Below are positions 20,300 through 30,756 of a stretch of 64,000 nucleotides of DNA, piece after piece. The notes below the pieces were generated by a model that saw only the letters and a list, made by a program, of their open reading frames with translations, ran no database searches and had not been told where the DNA came from. Position numbers and translations under genes: made by a program. The DNA comes from Pseudomonas taetrolens. Its GTDB lineage: Bacteria; Pseudomonadota; Gammaproteobacteria; Pseudomonadales; Pseudomonadaceae. The stretch covers positions 1,502,001 to 1,566,000 of the forward strand of contig NZ_LS483370.1 of the NCBI RefSeq assembly GCF_900475285.1, given 5' to 3'. Each line of letters opens with the position of its first letter. The stretch's first letter is position 1.

Positions 20300-21466
20300 A
20301 TGAATCTTCACGAGTATCAGGGTAAGCAGCTGTTCGCTGAGTACGGCCTGCCAGTATCCAAGGGTTATGCAGTAGATACCCCGGAAGCGGCCGCAGAAGC
20401 TTGCGATAAAATCGGCGGAACCGAATGGGTTGTAAAAGCCCAGGTTCACGCAGGTGGTCGTGGTAAAGCGGGCGGCGTTAAGCTGGTTCGCAGCAAAGAA
20501 GACGCTAAAGCATTCGCACAACAGTGGTTGGGCAAGCGTCTGGTGACTTACCAGACTGACGCCAATGGTCAGCCGGTCACCAAGATCCTGGTTGAGTCGT
20601 GCACTGATATCGCTAAAGAGCTGTACCTGGGCGCTGTCGTTGACCGTTCGAGCCGTCGCATCGTGTTCATGGCTTCCACCGAAGGTGGCGTGGACATCGA
20701 GAAAATCGCTCACGACACTCCAGAAAAAATTCTGAAAGCCACTATCGATCCACTGGTTGGCGCACAGCCATTCCAGGGTCGCGAGCTGGCATTCCAGCTG
20801 GGTCTGGAAGGCAAGCAGGTTTCCCAGTTCGCCAAGATCTTCGTTGGTCTGGCCAAACTGTTCCAGGACCACGATCTGGCCCTGCTGGAAGTTAACCCGC
20901 TGGTTATCAAGACTGACGGCGATCTGCACTGCCTCGATGCGAAAATCAACATCGACGCAAACGCCATGTACCGTCAGCCTAAGCTGAAAACTTTCCACGA
21001 TCCGTCGCAAGACGATCCGCGCGAAGCGCACGCTGCCCAGTTCGAACTGAACTACGTAGCGCTGGAAGGCAACATCGGTTGCATGGTCAACGGTGCTGGC
21101 CTGGCCATGGGTACCATGGACATCGTCAACCTGCATGGCGGCAAGCCAGCCAACTTCCTTGACGTGGGCGGCGGTGCAACCAAAGAACGCGTAACTGAAG
21201 CGTTCAAGATCATCCTGTCCGACAGCAATGTCGCTGCAGTATTGGTCAACATCTTCGGCGGCATCGTTCGTTGCGACATGATTGCCGAAGGCATCATCGG
21301 TGCAGTGAAAGAAGTCGGCGTGAAAATCCCGGTGGTTGTTCGTCTTGAAGGCAACAACGCTGAACTGGGCGCTAAAGTACTGGCAGAAAGCGGTTTGAAC
21401 ATCATCGCTGCTACCAGCTTGACCGACGCTGCTCAACAAGTTGTTAAAGCTGCGGAGGGCAAGTAA
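20300..21466 (+). CDS. sucC: Succinyl-CoA synthetase beta subunit
   Basis: 388 residues, the E. coli length. An N-terminal ATP-grasp domain ([12 protein letters not shown], then [11 protein letters not shown] and later LEVNPLVI) is followed by the CoA-ligase-type domain with [10 protein letters not shown]. With SucD it makes succinate and ATP (or GTP) from succinyl-CoA by substrate-level phosphorylation. The stop overlaps the sucD start in TAATG. The 226-base gap to lpdG holds a structured element but no clear promoter. Confidence 0.97.
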   Translation: MNLHEYQGKQLFAEYGLPVSKGYAVDTPEAAAEACDKIGGTEWVVKAQVHAGGRGKAGGVKLVRSKEDAKAFAQQWLGKRLVTYQTDANGQPVTKILVESCTDIAKELYLGAVVDRSSRRIVFMASTEGGVDIEKIAHDTPEKILKATIDPLVGAQPFQGRELAFQLGLEGKQVSQFAKIFVGLAKLFQDHDLALLEVNPLVIKTDGDLHCLDAKINIDANAMYRQPKLKTFHDPSQDDPREAHAAQFELNYVALEGNIGCMVNGAGLAMGTMDIVNLHGGKPANFLDVGGGATKERVTEAFKIILSDSNVAAVLVNIFGGIVRCDMIAEGIIGAVKEVGVKIPVVVRLEGNNAELGAKVLAESGLNIIAATSLTDAAQQVVKAAEGK

Positions 21467-22347
21467 TGAGCGTCCTGATCAATAAAGACACCAAGGTTAT
21501 CTGCCAGGGCATCACTGGTTCGCAGGGTAGCTTCCACACCCAGCAAGCCATCGAATACGGCACCAAGATGGTAGGTGGCGTTACTCCGGGCAAAGGCGGC
21601 ACCACTCACCTGGACCTGCCTGTTTTCAACACCGTGAAAGAAGCCGTAGCAGCCACTGGCGCAACCGCCAGCGTCATCTACGTTCCAGCTCCTTTCTGCA
21701 AGGACTCCATCCTTGAAGCAGCGTTCGGCGGCATCAAGCTGATCGTTTGCATCACTGAAGGCATTCCTACCCTGGACATGCTGGACGCTAAAGTTAAGTG
21801 CGACGAGCTGGGTGTTACCCTGATCGGCCCTAACTGCCCAGGCGTTATCACGCCAGGCGAATGCAAGATCGGCATCATGCCAGGTCACATTCACTTGCCA
21901 GGCAAAGTAGGCATCGTGTCGCGTTCCGGCACCCTGACTTACGAAGCTGTGAAGCAAACGACTGACGCCGGTTTCGGTCAATCGACTTGCGTTGGTATCG
22001 GTGGTGACCCGATCCCGGGCTCCAACTTCATCGACATCCTGAAGTTGTTCCAGGAAGACCCGAAGACCGAAGCGATCGTCATGATCGGTGAGATCGGCGG
22101 TTCGGCTGAAGAAGAAGCGGCTGCCTACATCAAGGCAAACGTGACCAAGCCGGTTGTTTCCTACATCGCTGGTGTGACTGCCCCTGCTGGCAAGCGCATG
22201 GGCCATGCTGGCGCAATCATCTCTGGCGGCAAGGGCACTGCAGACGAGAAGTTTGCTGCTCTGGAAGACGCAGGCGTTAAAACCGTGCGTTCGCTGGCAG
22301 ACATCGGCAAGGCTCTGTCCGAGCTGACTGGCTGGGCAATCAAATAA
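21466..22347 (+). CDS. sucD: Succinyl-CoA synthetase alpha subunit
   Basis: 293 residues. The N-terminal CoA-binding domain includes [25 protein letters not shown] follows, and GHAGAII carries the phosphorylated His247. It is translationally coupled to sucC by a one-base stop/start overlap and closes the TCA gene block; a hairpin follows within 31 bases. Confidence 0.97.
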   Translation: MSVLINKDTKVICQGITGSQGSFHTQQAIEYGTKMVGGVTPGKGGTTHLDLPVFNTVKEAVAATGATASVIYVPAPFCKDSILEAAFGGIKLIVCITEGIPTLDMLDAKVKCDELGVTLIGPNCPGVITPGECKIGIMPGHIHLPGKVGIVSRSGTLTYEAVKQTTDAGFGQSTCVGIGGDPIPGSNFIDILKLFQEDPKTEAIVMIGEIGGSAEEEAAAYIKANVTKPVVSYIAGVTAPAGKRMGHAGAIISGGKGTADEKFAALEDAGVKTVRSLADIGKALSELTGWAIK

Positions 22348-22377
22348 GCCACGCGCTTAACTGATTGTTACGCCAGG

Positions 22378-22403
22378 CAAAGGCCACCTTCGGGTGGCCT
22401 TTG
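22378..22403. terminator. UUCG-capped hairpin after sucD
   Basis: CAAAGGCCACC pairs perfectly with GGTGGCCTTTG around a TTCG tetraloop. The tail is only weakly U-rich, so it may serve mainly as an mRNA 3' end. Confidence 0.7.
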
Positions 22404-22785
22404 TGCATTCTGGGCAATCGTAATCTGCAACAGCGCGCTGGCTCTCGACAGGAGAGGGCATGGCGTCAGGTAAAACACATTGCCTGAATCGCGCACCCGC
22501 CTGTTCCTACACGTTCCATGTACTTCGTTGTAGGAAAACCACAGCAAACCATTTTTCGATGTCATTCAGGCGACAACTACGTGCGTTCATCGGACAGGCT
22601 GCCCTGTAACAGTGCGTTGTAGGAAAAAAATCGGTAATCTTGCCGGCATTCTGCATTTCTGCGTGTGCATCCCATAAGGAAGCCACGCGCTAGACGGGTT
22701 GGCCCTATTCAGGTCGACAGCATTTCCCACATCCGCACGGGAAATTCCCCTCTAAATTCCGATTCAGTAGTGTGGTATTTCCGTA
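22404..22785. other. Intergenic region upstream of the branched-chain amino acid carrier
   Basis: No ORF is convincing. TTCCTACA at 22504-22511 is inverted relative to TGTAGGAA at 22529-22536, and the 13-base CGTTGTAGGAAAA occurs twice (22526-22538 and 22615-22627). These may be protein binding sites or repeat remnants. I see no strong promoter. Confidence 0.4.
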
Positions 22786-24099
22786 ATGAAAGTATTGAAA
22801 GGCCAGGACATCCTGGCGCTTGGGTTTATGACCTTTGCCCTGTTCGTTGGGGCTGGCAACATCATTTTCCCGCCAATCGTTGGCCTGCAGTCCGGACCTC
22901 ATGTCTGGATGGCCGCATTGGGTTTTCTGGTCACCGCTGTAGGCCTGCCGGTCATCACCGTTATTGCGCTGGCCAAGGTCGGCGGCGGCATGGATGCACT
23001 GAGCAGCCCGATCGGCAAATTGGCGGGTGGCATTCTGGCAGCCGTTTGCTACCTGGCTGTCGGCCCGTTGTTCGCCACCCCGCGTACCGCTACCGTTTCG
23101 TTTGAAGTCGGTTTGGCCCCGCTGACTGGCGAAAGCCCGCTGGCGCTGTTTTTGTACAGCTCAGTGTATTTCTTGATCGTGTTCTTCGTGTCGCTGTACC
23201 CGGGCCGCTTGCTGGATACAGTCGGTCGCTTCCTGGCACCGTTGAAAATCATCGCCCTGGCGATTCTGGGTATTGCCGCGCTCGTCTTGCCTGCCGGTGA
23301 TATCGGTGTTGCGACCCCGGAATATGCAGCTGCACCGTTCTCACAGGGCTTTATCAATGGTTACCTGACCATGGATACCCTGGGCGCGCTGGTGTTCGGG
23401 ATTGTGATTGTTAACGCCATTCGCTCCCGTGGCGTCGAATCTCCGAAGCTGATCACGCGCTACGCGATCATTGCCGGTCTGATCGCGGGTGTGGGTCTGG
23501 CGCTGGTCTACCTCAGTCTGTTCCGCCTGGGTTCGGGCAGCCATGAAGTTGCCGCCGGTGCTACCAATGGTGCTGCGGTATTGCACGCGTATGTTCAGTA
23601 CACCTTCGGTTCGCTGGGCAGCGGCTTCCTGGCCGTGTTGATTGCCCTGGCTTGCCTGGTGACCGCGGTAGGTCTGACCTGCGCTTGTGCGGAGTACTTC
23701 AGCAAGATATTGCCACTGTCCTACAAGACTCTGGTGGTGATTCTGGCAGTGTTCTCGCTGGTGGTGTCGAACCTCGGCTTGACCAAGTTGATTGCGTTCT
23801 CCATTCCGCTGCTGACGGCAATCTATCCGCCCTGCATCGTGCTGGTGGCCTTGAGCTTCTGCAAAGGCCTGTGGCATGCACAGGCCCGGATTGTCGGCCC
23901 GGTGATGCTGGTGTCGTTCATCTTCGGTTCGATCGATGCGCTGAAAGGCGCGGGCTTTGGCGATTCGATTCCTGCCGTGCTGGCGAACATGCCGTTCAGT
24001 GAGCAAGGTCTGGCATGGCTGGTGCCTTCGCTCATCACCTTGCTCGGTGCGGTGGTCTGCGACCGTCTGCTGGGCAAACGCCAGGAAGCACTGGCGTAA
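22786..24099 (+). CDS. brnQ: Branched-chain amino acid transport system II carrier (BrnQ/BraB family)
   Basis: 437-residue cation-coupled symporter for leucine, isoleucine and valine. About 12 membrane helices are visible. Diagnostic pieces are [14 protein letters not shown] near the N-terminus, [15 protein letters not shown] and the later [10 protein letters not shown]. The length agrees with the LIVCS family. No good Shine-Dalgarno precedes the ATG, yet no better start is available. It stands alone between two terminators. Confidence 0.93.
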   Translation: MKVLKGQDILALGFMTFALFVGAGNIIFPPIVGLQSGPHVWMAALGFLVTAVGLPVITVIALAKVGGGMDALSSPIGKLAGGILAAVCYLAVGPLFATPRTATVSFEVGLAPLTGESPLALFLYSSVYFLIVFFVSLYPGRLLDTVGRFLAPLKIIALAILGIAALVLPAGDIGVATPEYAAAPFSQGFINGYLTMDTLGALVFGIVIVNAIRSRGVESPKLITRYAIIAGLIAGVGLALVYLSLFRLGSGSHEVAAGATNGAAVLHAYVQYTFGSLGSGFLAVLIALACLVTAVGLTCACAEYFSKILPLSYKTLVVILAVFSLVVSNLGLTKLIAFSIPLLTAIYPPCIVLVALSFCKGLWHAQARIVGPVMLVSFIFGSIDALKGAGFGDSIPAVLANMPFSEQGLAWLVPSLITLLGAVVCDRLLGKRQEALA

Positions 24100-24136
24100 T
24101 GATTCGGCGCGCCAAAAGCGCGCCTTGAGTCACTCG

Positions 24137-24172
24137 AAAAGCCCTGTATCAATTAGATACAGGGCTTTTTTT
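24137..24172 (+). terminator. Rho-independent terminator of brnQ
   Basis: GCCCTGTATC pairs with GATACAGGGC around AATTA and is followed by seven T. AAAA on the other side would allow some minus-strand function too. Confidence 0.88.
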
Positions 24173-24241
24173 ATGGGCGTGTCTTTTTGCCCGTTAAAGC
24201 GTCGAAGATGGGTGCGTACCTTTCAGGCTTCGGGAAAACCC

Positions 24242-24979
24242 ATGTCATTCATCCACGCTAACTTGATCCACCTTCTGGCGGCCCTGTGGTTCGTCATATG
24301 CTGGGGCGGCTATACCCGCTATGCGACCTGGAAAGGCCGCGATACCGCTTGCCTGGCCAGTGTGCTGCACCTGTATCGCAAAGACTGGATGCGCCGGATG
24401 TTGCTGCGCGACAACCGCATTGCCGATGCCAGTGTGATCGGTAACCTGGAGCGCAATGCATCGTTCTTTGCCTCAAGCACCCTGATTATCCTGGCGGGGA
24501 TATTGACCGTGCTCGGTGCTTCCGAGCGCGCAGTGTCGTTGCTGGCGGACATTCCCATGGTGCAGCAGGCATCGCAGGGCATGTCGGAAATCAAGTTGTT
24601 GTGCCTGGCGCTGGTGTTTGTCTACGCGTTTTTCACGTTTAGTTGGTGTATGCGCCAATACAACTTTGCGGCGATTCTGATCGGATCTGCACCGATGATT
24701 GGTGAGCGTGATGTGACTGAGCAGGAACGCAAGGCATTTGCATTAAGGGCGGCGAAAGTCATATCAATGGCGGCCAACCAGTTCAACTTCGGGTTGCGCT
24801 CTTATTACTTCGGCATGACCATGCTTGCCTGGTTTGTGAGCCCCTGGTTATTCATGTTGATGAGTGCCGGGGTCGTAGTTGTGTTGTACCGACGCGAGTT
24901 TCATTCCGATGTATTGGCGGTGATGGTCTTTACCCCGACAGATGCGCCATTGCCTGATCCGTCCCGGGAAGCACCTTAA
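24242..24979 (+). CDS. DUF599 family inner-membrane protein
   Basis: 245 residues with four hydrophobic helices (about 5-22, 75-95, 115-135 and 185-210) and a soluble segment rich in Arg. It matches my memory of DUF599 proteins (WGGYTRYATWKGRDTACLASV start, SMAANQFNFGLRSYYF). Function is unknown. The ATG at 24242 fits the family N-terminus; the longer open frame reaches back into brnQ and is not credible. Confidence 0.8.
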   Translation: MSFIHANLIHLLAALWFVICWGGYTRYATWKGRDTACLASVLHLYRKDWMRRMLLRDNRIADASVIGNLERNASFFASSTLIILAGILTVLGASERAVSLLADIPMVQQASQGMSEIKLLCLALVFVYAFFTFSWCMRQYNFAAILIGSAPMIGERDVTEQERKAFALRAAKVISMAANQFNFGLRSYYFGMTMLAWFVSPWLFMLMSAGVVVVLYRREFHSDVLAVMVFTPTDAPLPDPSREAP

Positions 24980-25024
24980 TCAAAAAGTTAACCTGTTGCG
25001 GGTGAATCGTTAAATCCCGGACAA

Positions 25025-25053
25025 AATAAAGCCCGCGCAAGGCGGGCTTTATT
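25025..25053. terminator. Bidirectional terminator hairpin
   Basis: AATAAAGCCCGC pairs with GCGGGCTTTATT around a 5-base loop, lying between the convergent DUF599 and lipoprotein genes. Confidence 0.8.
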
Positions 25054-25072
25054 ATGCGACTCAAAAAGCCTG

Positions 25073-25342
25073 TTACTTGCTTTCTGGAGTGGCCGCAGGT
25101 GCAGCAGGGGTAGCCGGTGCTGCTTCTTCAACTGCTGCTTCGTTCGATTCTGCCTGGGCTTTAGCCGCGTCAGCGTTCTCTTTGGCAGCGTCGTTTACTT
25201 TGTCTTGTGCTTCAGACATCTTTTCTTGAGCTTGCTCAGCGTGTTGAGCAGCGTCCTGGGCTTTATCTTCGGATTTTTTGTCGCAAGCAGCGAGACCGAG
25301 GGAAGCAGCCAACATCAAGGCAACAGCGAAAGTATTACGCAT
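25073..25342 (-). CDS. Small Ala/Lys/Glu-rich lipoprotein
   Basis: 89 residues. The N-terminus MRNTFAVALMLAASLGLAAC is a lipoprotein signal with the lipobox cysteine at residue 20. The mature part is a highly charged helix (DKKSEDKAQDAAQHAEQAQ onwards) likely to form a coiled coil, ending in a Pro/Ala tail (PATPAAPAA). The ATG at 25342 has TAAGGAGA upstream; the longer frame is ignored. No named family is recognised. By analogy with small alanine-rich envelope lipoproteins it may be a structural or stress-related envelope component. Confidence 0.75.
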   Translation of the reverse strand: MRNTFAVALMLAASLGLAACDKKSEDKAQDAAQHAEQAQEKMSEAQDKVNDAAKENADAAKAQAESNEAAVEEAAPATPAAPAATPESK

Positions 25343-25619
25343 GGGGTGTATCTCCTTATTGATATATCTACTGGCCGTTTGAGCACAGGCTGGCAGTTTA
25401 AGTTCCATAGGCGTGCAGATATATAAACGGTGCGTCACCGGCGAGATCGACACCGCACACAAAATTCACGTCACGACCCCGGACAGAGGCTTCGCTTAAT
25501 AACTGAAAAGCTCAGTTCAGAGGGCTCAAGGAGCATAGTTTAATTTGTGCGCCAAAGGCAGTGTCATCTTGCGTGGGGCCCCGGCTTAAAGAGAAAGCTG
25601 TGACGTAGATCCGCTGGGC

Positions 25620-25647
25620 CTTGAAATTTGAAGCGCGGGCCCCAACT
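25620..25647 (+). promoter_or_regulatory. Heat-shock (sigma32-type) promoter of htpG
   Basis: CTTGAAA (25620-25626) and CCCAACT (25641-25647) are 14 bases apart, close to the RpoH consensus CTTGAAA / CCCATnT. The start codon is about 66 bases downstream. The rest of the 371-base gap back to the lipoprotein gene shows nothing clear. Confidence 0.6.
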
Positions 25648-25713
25648 TTGATGACATCCCGCCGCTAACCCTCTAGGGCGTGGCTCATGCCATCTGATCG
25701 GAGTTTGATAACA

Positions 25714-27618
25714 ATGAGCGTGGAAACTCAAAAGGAAACCCTGGGCTTCCAGACCGAGGTCAAGCAACTGCTGCACCTCATGATCCATTCGCTGTACTCC
25801 AACAAGGAAATCTTCCTTCGCGAATTGATCTCTAACGCCTCTGACGCTGTCGACAAATTACGCTTTGAAGCGCTATCCAGGCCAGAATTGCTTGAAGGCG
25901 GCAGCGAGCTGAAAATTCGTGTGAGCTTTGACAAGGCCGCCAATACCGTCACGCTTGAAGACAACGGTATCGGCATGAACCGCGATGACGTCATCACCCA
26001 CTTGGGGACGATTGCCAAGTCCGGTACGGCCGATTTCATGAAAAACCTGTCGGGCGACCAGAAAAAAGATTCGCACCTGATCGGTCAATTCGGGGTGGGC
26101 TTCTATTCCGCCTTTATCGTGGCCGACAAGGTTGACGTGTTCAGCCGCCGTGCCGGCACCCCGGCAAGTGAAGGCGTGCATTGGTCTTCCAAGGGGGAGG
26201 GCGAGTTTGAAGTCGCCACCGTCGAGAAAGCCGAGCGCGGTACCAAAATTGTTCTGCACCTGAAGTCGGGCGACGAAGAGTTCGCTGACGGCTGGCGCCT
26301 GCGCAACATTATCAAAAAGTACTCCGACCACATTGCCTTGCCGATCGAGCTGCCTAAAGAACAGACCGTGGCCGAAGGCGAAGAGGCGCCCGCGCTGGAA
26401 TGGGAAACCGTCAACCGCGCCAGTGCCCTGTGGACCCGTCCGCGCACTGAAGTGAAGGACGAGGAATACCAGGAGTTCTACAAACACATCGCCCACGACT
26501 TCGAGAACCCGCTGGCCTGGAGCCACAACAAGGTTGAAGGCAAGCTGGAATACAGCTCGTTGCTCTACGTACCGGCCCGTGCGCCGTTCGACCTTTACCA
26601 GCGTGAAGCACCCAAAGGTTTGAAGCTGTATGTGCAGCGTGTATTCGTCATGGATCAGGCCGAATCGTTCCTGCCGTTGTACCTGCGTTTCATCAAAGGT
26701 GTAATCGACTCCAACGACCTGTCGTTGAACGTGTCGCGTGAAATCCTGCAGAAAGACCCGATTATCGACTCGATGAAGTCGGCGCTGACCAAGCGTGTCC
26801 TCGACATGCTGGAGAAACTGGCGAAGAACGAGCCTGAGAAATACCAGGGCTTCTGGAAGAACTTTGGCCAGGTCATGAAAGAAGGCCCGGCTGAAGACTT
26901 CGCCAACAAGGAAAAAATCGCCGGCCTGCTGCGTTTTGCGTCCACTCACGAAGACGGTGGCGAGCAAGTGGTTTCCCTGGCTCAGTACCTTGAGCGTGCG
27001 AAAGAAGGCCAGGACAAGATTTACTACCTGACCGGCGAAACCTACGCCCAGGTGAAAAACAGCCCGCATCTCGAAGTCTTCCGCAAGAAAGGCATCGAAG
27101 TGCTGCTGCTCACCGATCGCATCGACGAGTGGCTCATGAGCTACCTCAGCGATTTCGACGGCAAGACATTTGTCGACGTGGCACGCGGTGACCTCGACCT
27201 GGGCAATCTGGACTCCGAAGAGGACAAAAAAGCCGCAGAAGAAGTCGCCAAGGCTAAAGAAGGCCTGGTTGAGCGTATCAAAACGGCACTGGGCGAAAGC
27301 GTCAGCGAAGTGCGGGTATCGCACCGTTTGACCGACTCGCCAGCCATTCTGGCTATTGGTGAGCAGGACCTGGGCATGCAAATGCGTCAGATTCTTGAGG
27401 CCAGCGGCCAGAAAGTACCGGATTCGAAGCCGATCTTTGAATTCAATCCAGCCCATCCGCTGATTGAAAAACTCGATGCGGAGCACAGCGAAGAGCGTTT
27501 TGGCGATCTGTCGCACATTCTCTTCGATCAGGCTGCCCTTGCAGCCGGTGACAGCTTGAAGGACCCGGCGGCGTATGTCCGTCGTCTGAACAAGCTGTTG
27601 GTTGAGTTGTCGGTGTAA
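25714..27618 (+). CDS. htpG: Molecular chaperone HtpG (Hsp90)
   Basis: 634-residue cytoplasmic ATP-dependent chaperone. The GHKL ATPase motifs are at the N-terminus: [23 protein letters not shown] and [12 protein letters not shown] middle domain and a C-terminal dimerisation domain follow. [13 protein letters not shown] is the usual start; the ATG at 25687 would add nine atypical residues. A heat-shock-type promoter lies upstream and a terminator follows. A 770-codon open frame on the other strand is a codon-bias shadow. Confidence 0.97.
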   Translation: MSVETQKETLGFQTEVKQLLHLMIHSLYSNKEIFLRELISNASDAVDKLRFEALSRPELLEGGSELKIRVSFDKAANTVTLEDNGIGMNRDDVITHLGTIAKSGTADFMKNLSGDQKKDSHLIGQFGVGFYSAFIVADKVDVFSRRAGTPASEGVHWSSKGEGEFEVATVEKAERGTKIVLHLKSGDEEFADGWRLRNIIKKYSDHIALPIELPKEQTVAEGEEAPALEWETVNRASALWTRPRTEVKDEEYQEFYKHIAHDFENPLAWSHNKVEGKLEYSSLLYVPARAPFDLYQREAPKGLKLYVQRVFVMDQAESFLPLYLRFIKGVIDSNDLSLNVSREILQKDPIIDSMKSALTKRVLDMLEKLAKNEPEKYQGFWKNFGQVMKEGPAEDFANKEKIAGLLRFASTHEDGGEQVVSLAQYLERAKEGQDKIYYLTGETYAQVKNSPHLEVFRKKGIEVLLLTDRIDEWLMSYLSDFDGKTFVDVARGDLDLGNLDSEEDKKAAEEVAKAKEGLVERIKTALGESVSEVRVSHRLTDSPAILAIGEQDLGMQMRQILEASGQKVPDSKPIFEFNPAHPLIEKLDAEHSEERFGDLSHILFDQAALAAGDSLKDPAAYVRRLNKLLVELSV

Positions 27619-27627
27619 CAACGCTAT

Positions 27628-27656
27628 AAAAAACCCGCTTCGGCGGGTTTTTTTTT
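27628..27656 (+). terminator. Rho-independent terminator of htpG
   Basis: AAACCCGC pairs with GCGGGTTT around a TTCG loop and is followed by T-rich sequence. The A-run on the left allows activity in both directions. Confidence 0.88.
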
Positions 27657-27678
27657 GTTCTGAACTCAGGAGTTTTTC

Positions 27679-28407
27679 ATGAAATCCATTACGGTCACTT
27701 CTGTGGCGTATCAAATCGATGGCCAACCCTACGAAGGCCGCCTGGCGTTTGACCCGAGCCGCGAAGATCCGTTGCCGGGCCTGTTGATGGCCCCCAACTG
27801 GATGGGCATCAGCGATGGCGCTGAAGAGATCGCCAAATCCGTGGCAGAACAAGGCTACGTGGTGCTTATTGCCGACTTGTATGGCCAGGCTACCCGCCCG
27901 GCCAATGCGGACGAGGCGGGCGCAGCGATGATGCCGCTCAAGAATGACCGCGCCTTGTTGCGCAAGCGCATGTGGGCGGCCTATGACATGCTGAAAAATC
28001 AGGGGCTGGCCCAGGTCGATAGCAATAAGCTGGCGACCTTTGGTTTCTGCTTTGGCGGTTGCTGTTCGCTGGAGCTGGTGCGCAGCGGCGCGCCGCTGAA
28101 AGCGACCATATCGTTCCACGGCACACTCGATACCCCCAACCCGGTCGATGCGCAGAGCATCAAAGGGGCGGTGCTGGTGTTGCACGGGGCGTCTGATCCT
28201 TTGGTGCCAAGCGAGCAGCTACCGGCGTTTGAAGCCGAGATGAATGCTGCTGGCGTGGATTGGCAACTGACCAGCTATGGCGGCGCGGTGCATTCGTTCA
28301 CCGATCCCCACGCCAACGTCCCCGGCAAGATGATGTATGACGCTAAAACCGCCAGCCGAGCGTTTATGGCCATGCATAATCTGCTGGATGAAGTGTTCAG
28401 GGACTGA
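27679..28407 (+). CDS. Dienelactone hydrolase family protein
   Basis: 242-residue cytoplasmic alpha/beta hydrolase. GFCFGG carries the cysteine nucleophile (Cys124) typical of this family, with the acid in ASDPLVP and the histidine in GGAVHSF. GGAG precedes the ATG. Many genomes carry such genes outside chloro-aromatic pathways, so the substrate is not predictable. No catabolic partner genes lie next to it. Confidence 0.88.
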   Translation: MKSITVTSVAYQIDGQPYEGRLAFDPSREDPLPGLLMAPNWMGISDGAEEIAKSVAEQGYVVLIADLYGQATRPANADEAGAAMMPLKNDRALLRKRMWAAYDMLKNQGLAQVDSNKLATFGFCFGGCCSLELVRSGAPLKATISFHGTLDTPNPVDAQSIKGAVLVLHGASDPLVPSEQLPAFEAEMNAAGVDWQLTSYGGAVHSFTDPHANVPGKMMYDAKTASRAFMAMHNLLDEVFRD

Positions 28408-28438
28408 TCTTGCCAGTGCAGCAGGTCCGAAGCAGCGC

Positions 28439-29779
28439 TCACAGCGAACGCTGCATGACCTCGCTCACCTTCAAGTCCCGCATCAGCAATCCGTAGCTCA
28501 AGTTCACTTGCTCGGGGATGGGCAGGTACACCGTATGACCATCACCCGGCGCGATCTGGATCGGTAGCCCGACGCTGTTGTGCAAGCGGTCAAGGTCGAA
28601 GTGATAGTTGCCTTGCGGTGTCATCAGCTCCAGATGGTCATCCAGGGCAAAGCGGTTTTTGACTTTGACTTCTGCCAGGCCGTTACGCCGCTCGCCCGTC
28701 AGTTCACCGACAAATTGCTGGCGCTGCGACAGAGAGCTGCCATGCAGGTAGTTCTGATATTCATCATGGACATGGCGCCGCAAAAAGCCTTCGGTGTAGC
28801 CGCGCTGGGCCAGAGATTCCAGATCCGTCATCAGGCTGCGATCGAACGCGTGACCTGCGAGGGCATCGTCAATCGCTTTGCGATACACCTGGGTCGTGCG
28901 TGCGCAGTAGAAGTGCGATTTGGTCCGTCCTTCGATTTTCAGTGAGTGAACACCCATTTCGATCAGTCGTGCAACGTGCTGCACGGCACGCAAATCCTTG
29001 GAGTTCATGATGTAGGTGCCGTGTTCGTCTTCGAACGCGGGCATGGGCTCATCCGGGCGCCCGGACTCATGCAGCACAAATACCTCATTGCTGGGTGTGC
29101 CCGCCCCGAGTGTGGGTTCAACCACATTGACGATATTGCCCAGTTCGTTTTCCGTGCCCGGTCTGGCCTCGTACTTCCAGCGGCAGGCATTGGTGCAGCT
29201 GCCCTGATTGGCGTCGCGCTTGTTCATGTAACCGGACAGCAGGCAGCGACCGGAGTACGCCATGCACAGCGCACCATGCACGAAAACCTCCAATTCCATG
29301 CCAGGCACTTGCTGACGAATTTCTTCGATCTCTTCCAGTGACAGCTCGCGCGACAGGATGATCCGGCTCAGGCCTTGCTGGCGCCAAAACTCGACGCTGG
29401 CCCAGTTCACCGTATTGGCCTGAACCGACAAATGGATCGGCATGTCCGGGAAGTGGCTGCGCACCAGCATGATCAGGCCCGGGTCGGACATGATCAGCGC
29501 ATCGGGGGCCATGGCAATGATGGGCTGCAGATCCTTGAGGAACGTGCGCAGCTTGGCGTTGTGCGGGGCAATGTTGACCACTACGTAAAAGCGTTTTCCC
29601 TGTGCTTGCGCCTCGGCGATACCAATGGCCAGGTTGTCGTGGTCGAATTCGTTATTGCGCACTCGCAGGCTGTAGCGGGGTTGGCCGGCATAGACGGCGT
29701 CAGCCCCATAGGCAAAGGCGTAGCGCATGTTTTTCAAGGTGCCGGCAGGGGCGAGGAGTTCGGGCGGGGCAAGGCGCAT
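28439..29779 (-). CDS. trhP: U32 peptidase-like protein, tRNA 5-hydroxyuridine synthesis (TrhP/YegQ)
   Basis: 446 residues from the ATG at 29779 (MRLAPPELLAPAGTLKNM). The family starts with ELLAPAG, then YAGADAVYAG-like and the U32 signature EVFVHGALCMAYSGRC with further cysteines in GSCTNACRW, likely Fe-S ligands. YegQ/TrhP uses prephenate in forming 5-hydroxyuridine at tRNA position 34. The longer open frame out to 30097 runs into the epimerase gene and is not used. It is the last of three close minus-strand genes. Confidence 0.88.
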   Translation of the reverse strand: MRLAPPELLAPAGTLKNMRYAFAYGADAVYAGQPRYSLRVRNNEFDHDNLAIGIAEAQAQGKRFYVVVNIAPHNAKLRTFLKDLQPIIAMAPDALIMSDPGLIMLVRSHFPDMPIHLSVQANTVNWASVEFWRQQGLSRIILSRELSLEEIEEIRQQVPGMELEVFVHGALCMAYSGRCLLSGYMNKRDANQGSCTNACRWKYEARPGTENELGNIVNVVEPTLGAGTPSNEVFVLHESGRPDEPMPAFEDEHGTYIMNSKDLRAVQHVARLIEMGVHSLKIEGRTKSHFYCARTTQVYRKAIDDALAGHAFDRSLMTDLESLAQRGYTEGFLRRHVHDEYQNYLHGSSLSQRQQFVGELTGERRNGLAEVKVKNRFALDDHLELMTPQGNYHFDLDRLHNSVGLPIQIAPGDGHTVYLPIPEQVNLSYGLLMRDLKVSEVMQRSL

Positions 29780-29847
29780 AGTCAGATCGTTCGTAAAAAG
29801 GCGCGATCCTAGACGAGCCTGCCCACGGAGCCATTGATCTGGGTCTA

Positions 29848-30732
29848 CTAATCGCGAGCTTGTGACAGGGCGCGATAACGCAGGCTGAAACTCATGCGTG
29901 CGGATTGCCCCTCGTGCAGTAATTGCAAGCCCGGCCGGCCGGGCAGGTGGTGCGCGTTGACCGGGTGGCTGACCGGCTCGAAACAGAAAAAATCCTCTTT
30001 CGGCGGGCAATATACCAGGTAGTACGGGCTGCCCGTGGCTCGACATTCCAGCGTGTAACCCAGATCTGGCTGGCTGATCAGCGCACAGCCATCCCATTCG
30101 GTAAAGCAGTTGTCCAGACGTGCCTCAGGCAAGTTGCCGGCGTGGTTGAAGTCCCATTCAGCCGGAATGGGCACCCGCTGCGTGGGCAGCCCGGCGTCAT
30201 CGCACAGCCAGACGTGTTCGGCTTGTGCCTGTAACCGGGTACGCGCGGTGCGTGGCAGGTAAGGGTGCAGGCCCAGGCCATGCCAGGCGGCCTGGGCGTC
30301 CTGATGGGTGACCTCAAGCTCGATGCTCAGTTGGCCATCGCTCAAGCTGTAGCGCAGTTGCGCACGGTAGGCGAAGGGCAGTCGGCTCTCCAGTTGCAGG
30401 CAGGCATGCCGGTCGCTGTGCTCCATCACGTGCCAGGCTTGTTGCCAGGCACTGCCATGGATGGGCAAAGGCCCGGGAGGGTTGTTGGGCAGCAAGGCGA
30501 ACCAGTGCTGCGGCCCGTCAAAACCGCCAGCCCCGATGCGATTCGACCACGGCACCAGCGGGAAGCAGGCCAATTGGTTGGCCTGCCCCTTGTCCAGGGC
30601 TCCGGCCTTGCTGGGGCGCAATAACGGGTGGCCGCTGGCAATGACGCGCCAGTCCAGGATGCTGCCGCCGATCTGCGGGGCCAGGGTCAGGCGGGTCAGT
30701 CCGTCTTCGAGGGTCAATAGGCTTGTGTTCAT
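29848..30732 (-). CDS. Aldose 1-epimerase family protein
   Basis: 294 residues of the galactose-mutarotase fold. Motifs include FPLVPWSNRI near residue 57, the histidine-containing HGLGLHPYLPR and the C-terminal Glu region FFCFEPVSHPVNA. It interconverts alpha and beta anomers of a sugar or sugar acid. Position downstream of the uronate operon makes a role with galacturonate or glucuronate possible, since Udh prefers one anomer, but REP repeats and an EamA gene intervene. Gaps to neighbours are 24 and 68 bases. Confidence 0.82.
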   Translation of the reverse strand: MNTSLLTLEDGLTRLTLAPQIGGSILDWRVIASGHPLLRPSKAGALDKGQANQLACFPLVPWSNRIGAGGFDGPQHWFALLPNNPPGPLPIHGSAWQQAWHVMEHSDRHACLQLESRLPFAYRAQLRYSLSDGQLSIELEVTHQDAQAAWHGLGLHPYLPRTARTRLQAQAEHVWLCDDAGLPTQRVPIPAEWDFNHAGNLPEARLDNCFTEWDGCALISQPDLGYTLECRATGSPYYLVYCPPKEDFFCFEPVSHPVNAHHLPGRPGLQLLHEGQSARMSFSLRYRALSQARD

Positions 30733-30756
30733 GGGACTCCACTGCCAAGGGGCAGA

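Noticed and set aside
25873..28185. 770-codon open frame antisense to htpG and the dienelactone hydrolase gene
   Set aside because: It mirrors the codon pattern of two well-supported genes, crosses a terminator hairpin and shows no recognisable domain.
28439..30097. A 552-residue U32 protein extending over the epimerase gene
   Set aside because: The extra N-terminal part is Pro/Arg-rich noise; the family start ELLAPAG lies just after the ATG at 29779.
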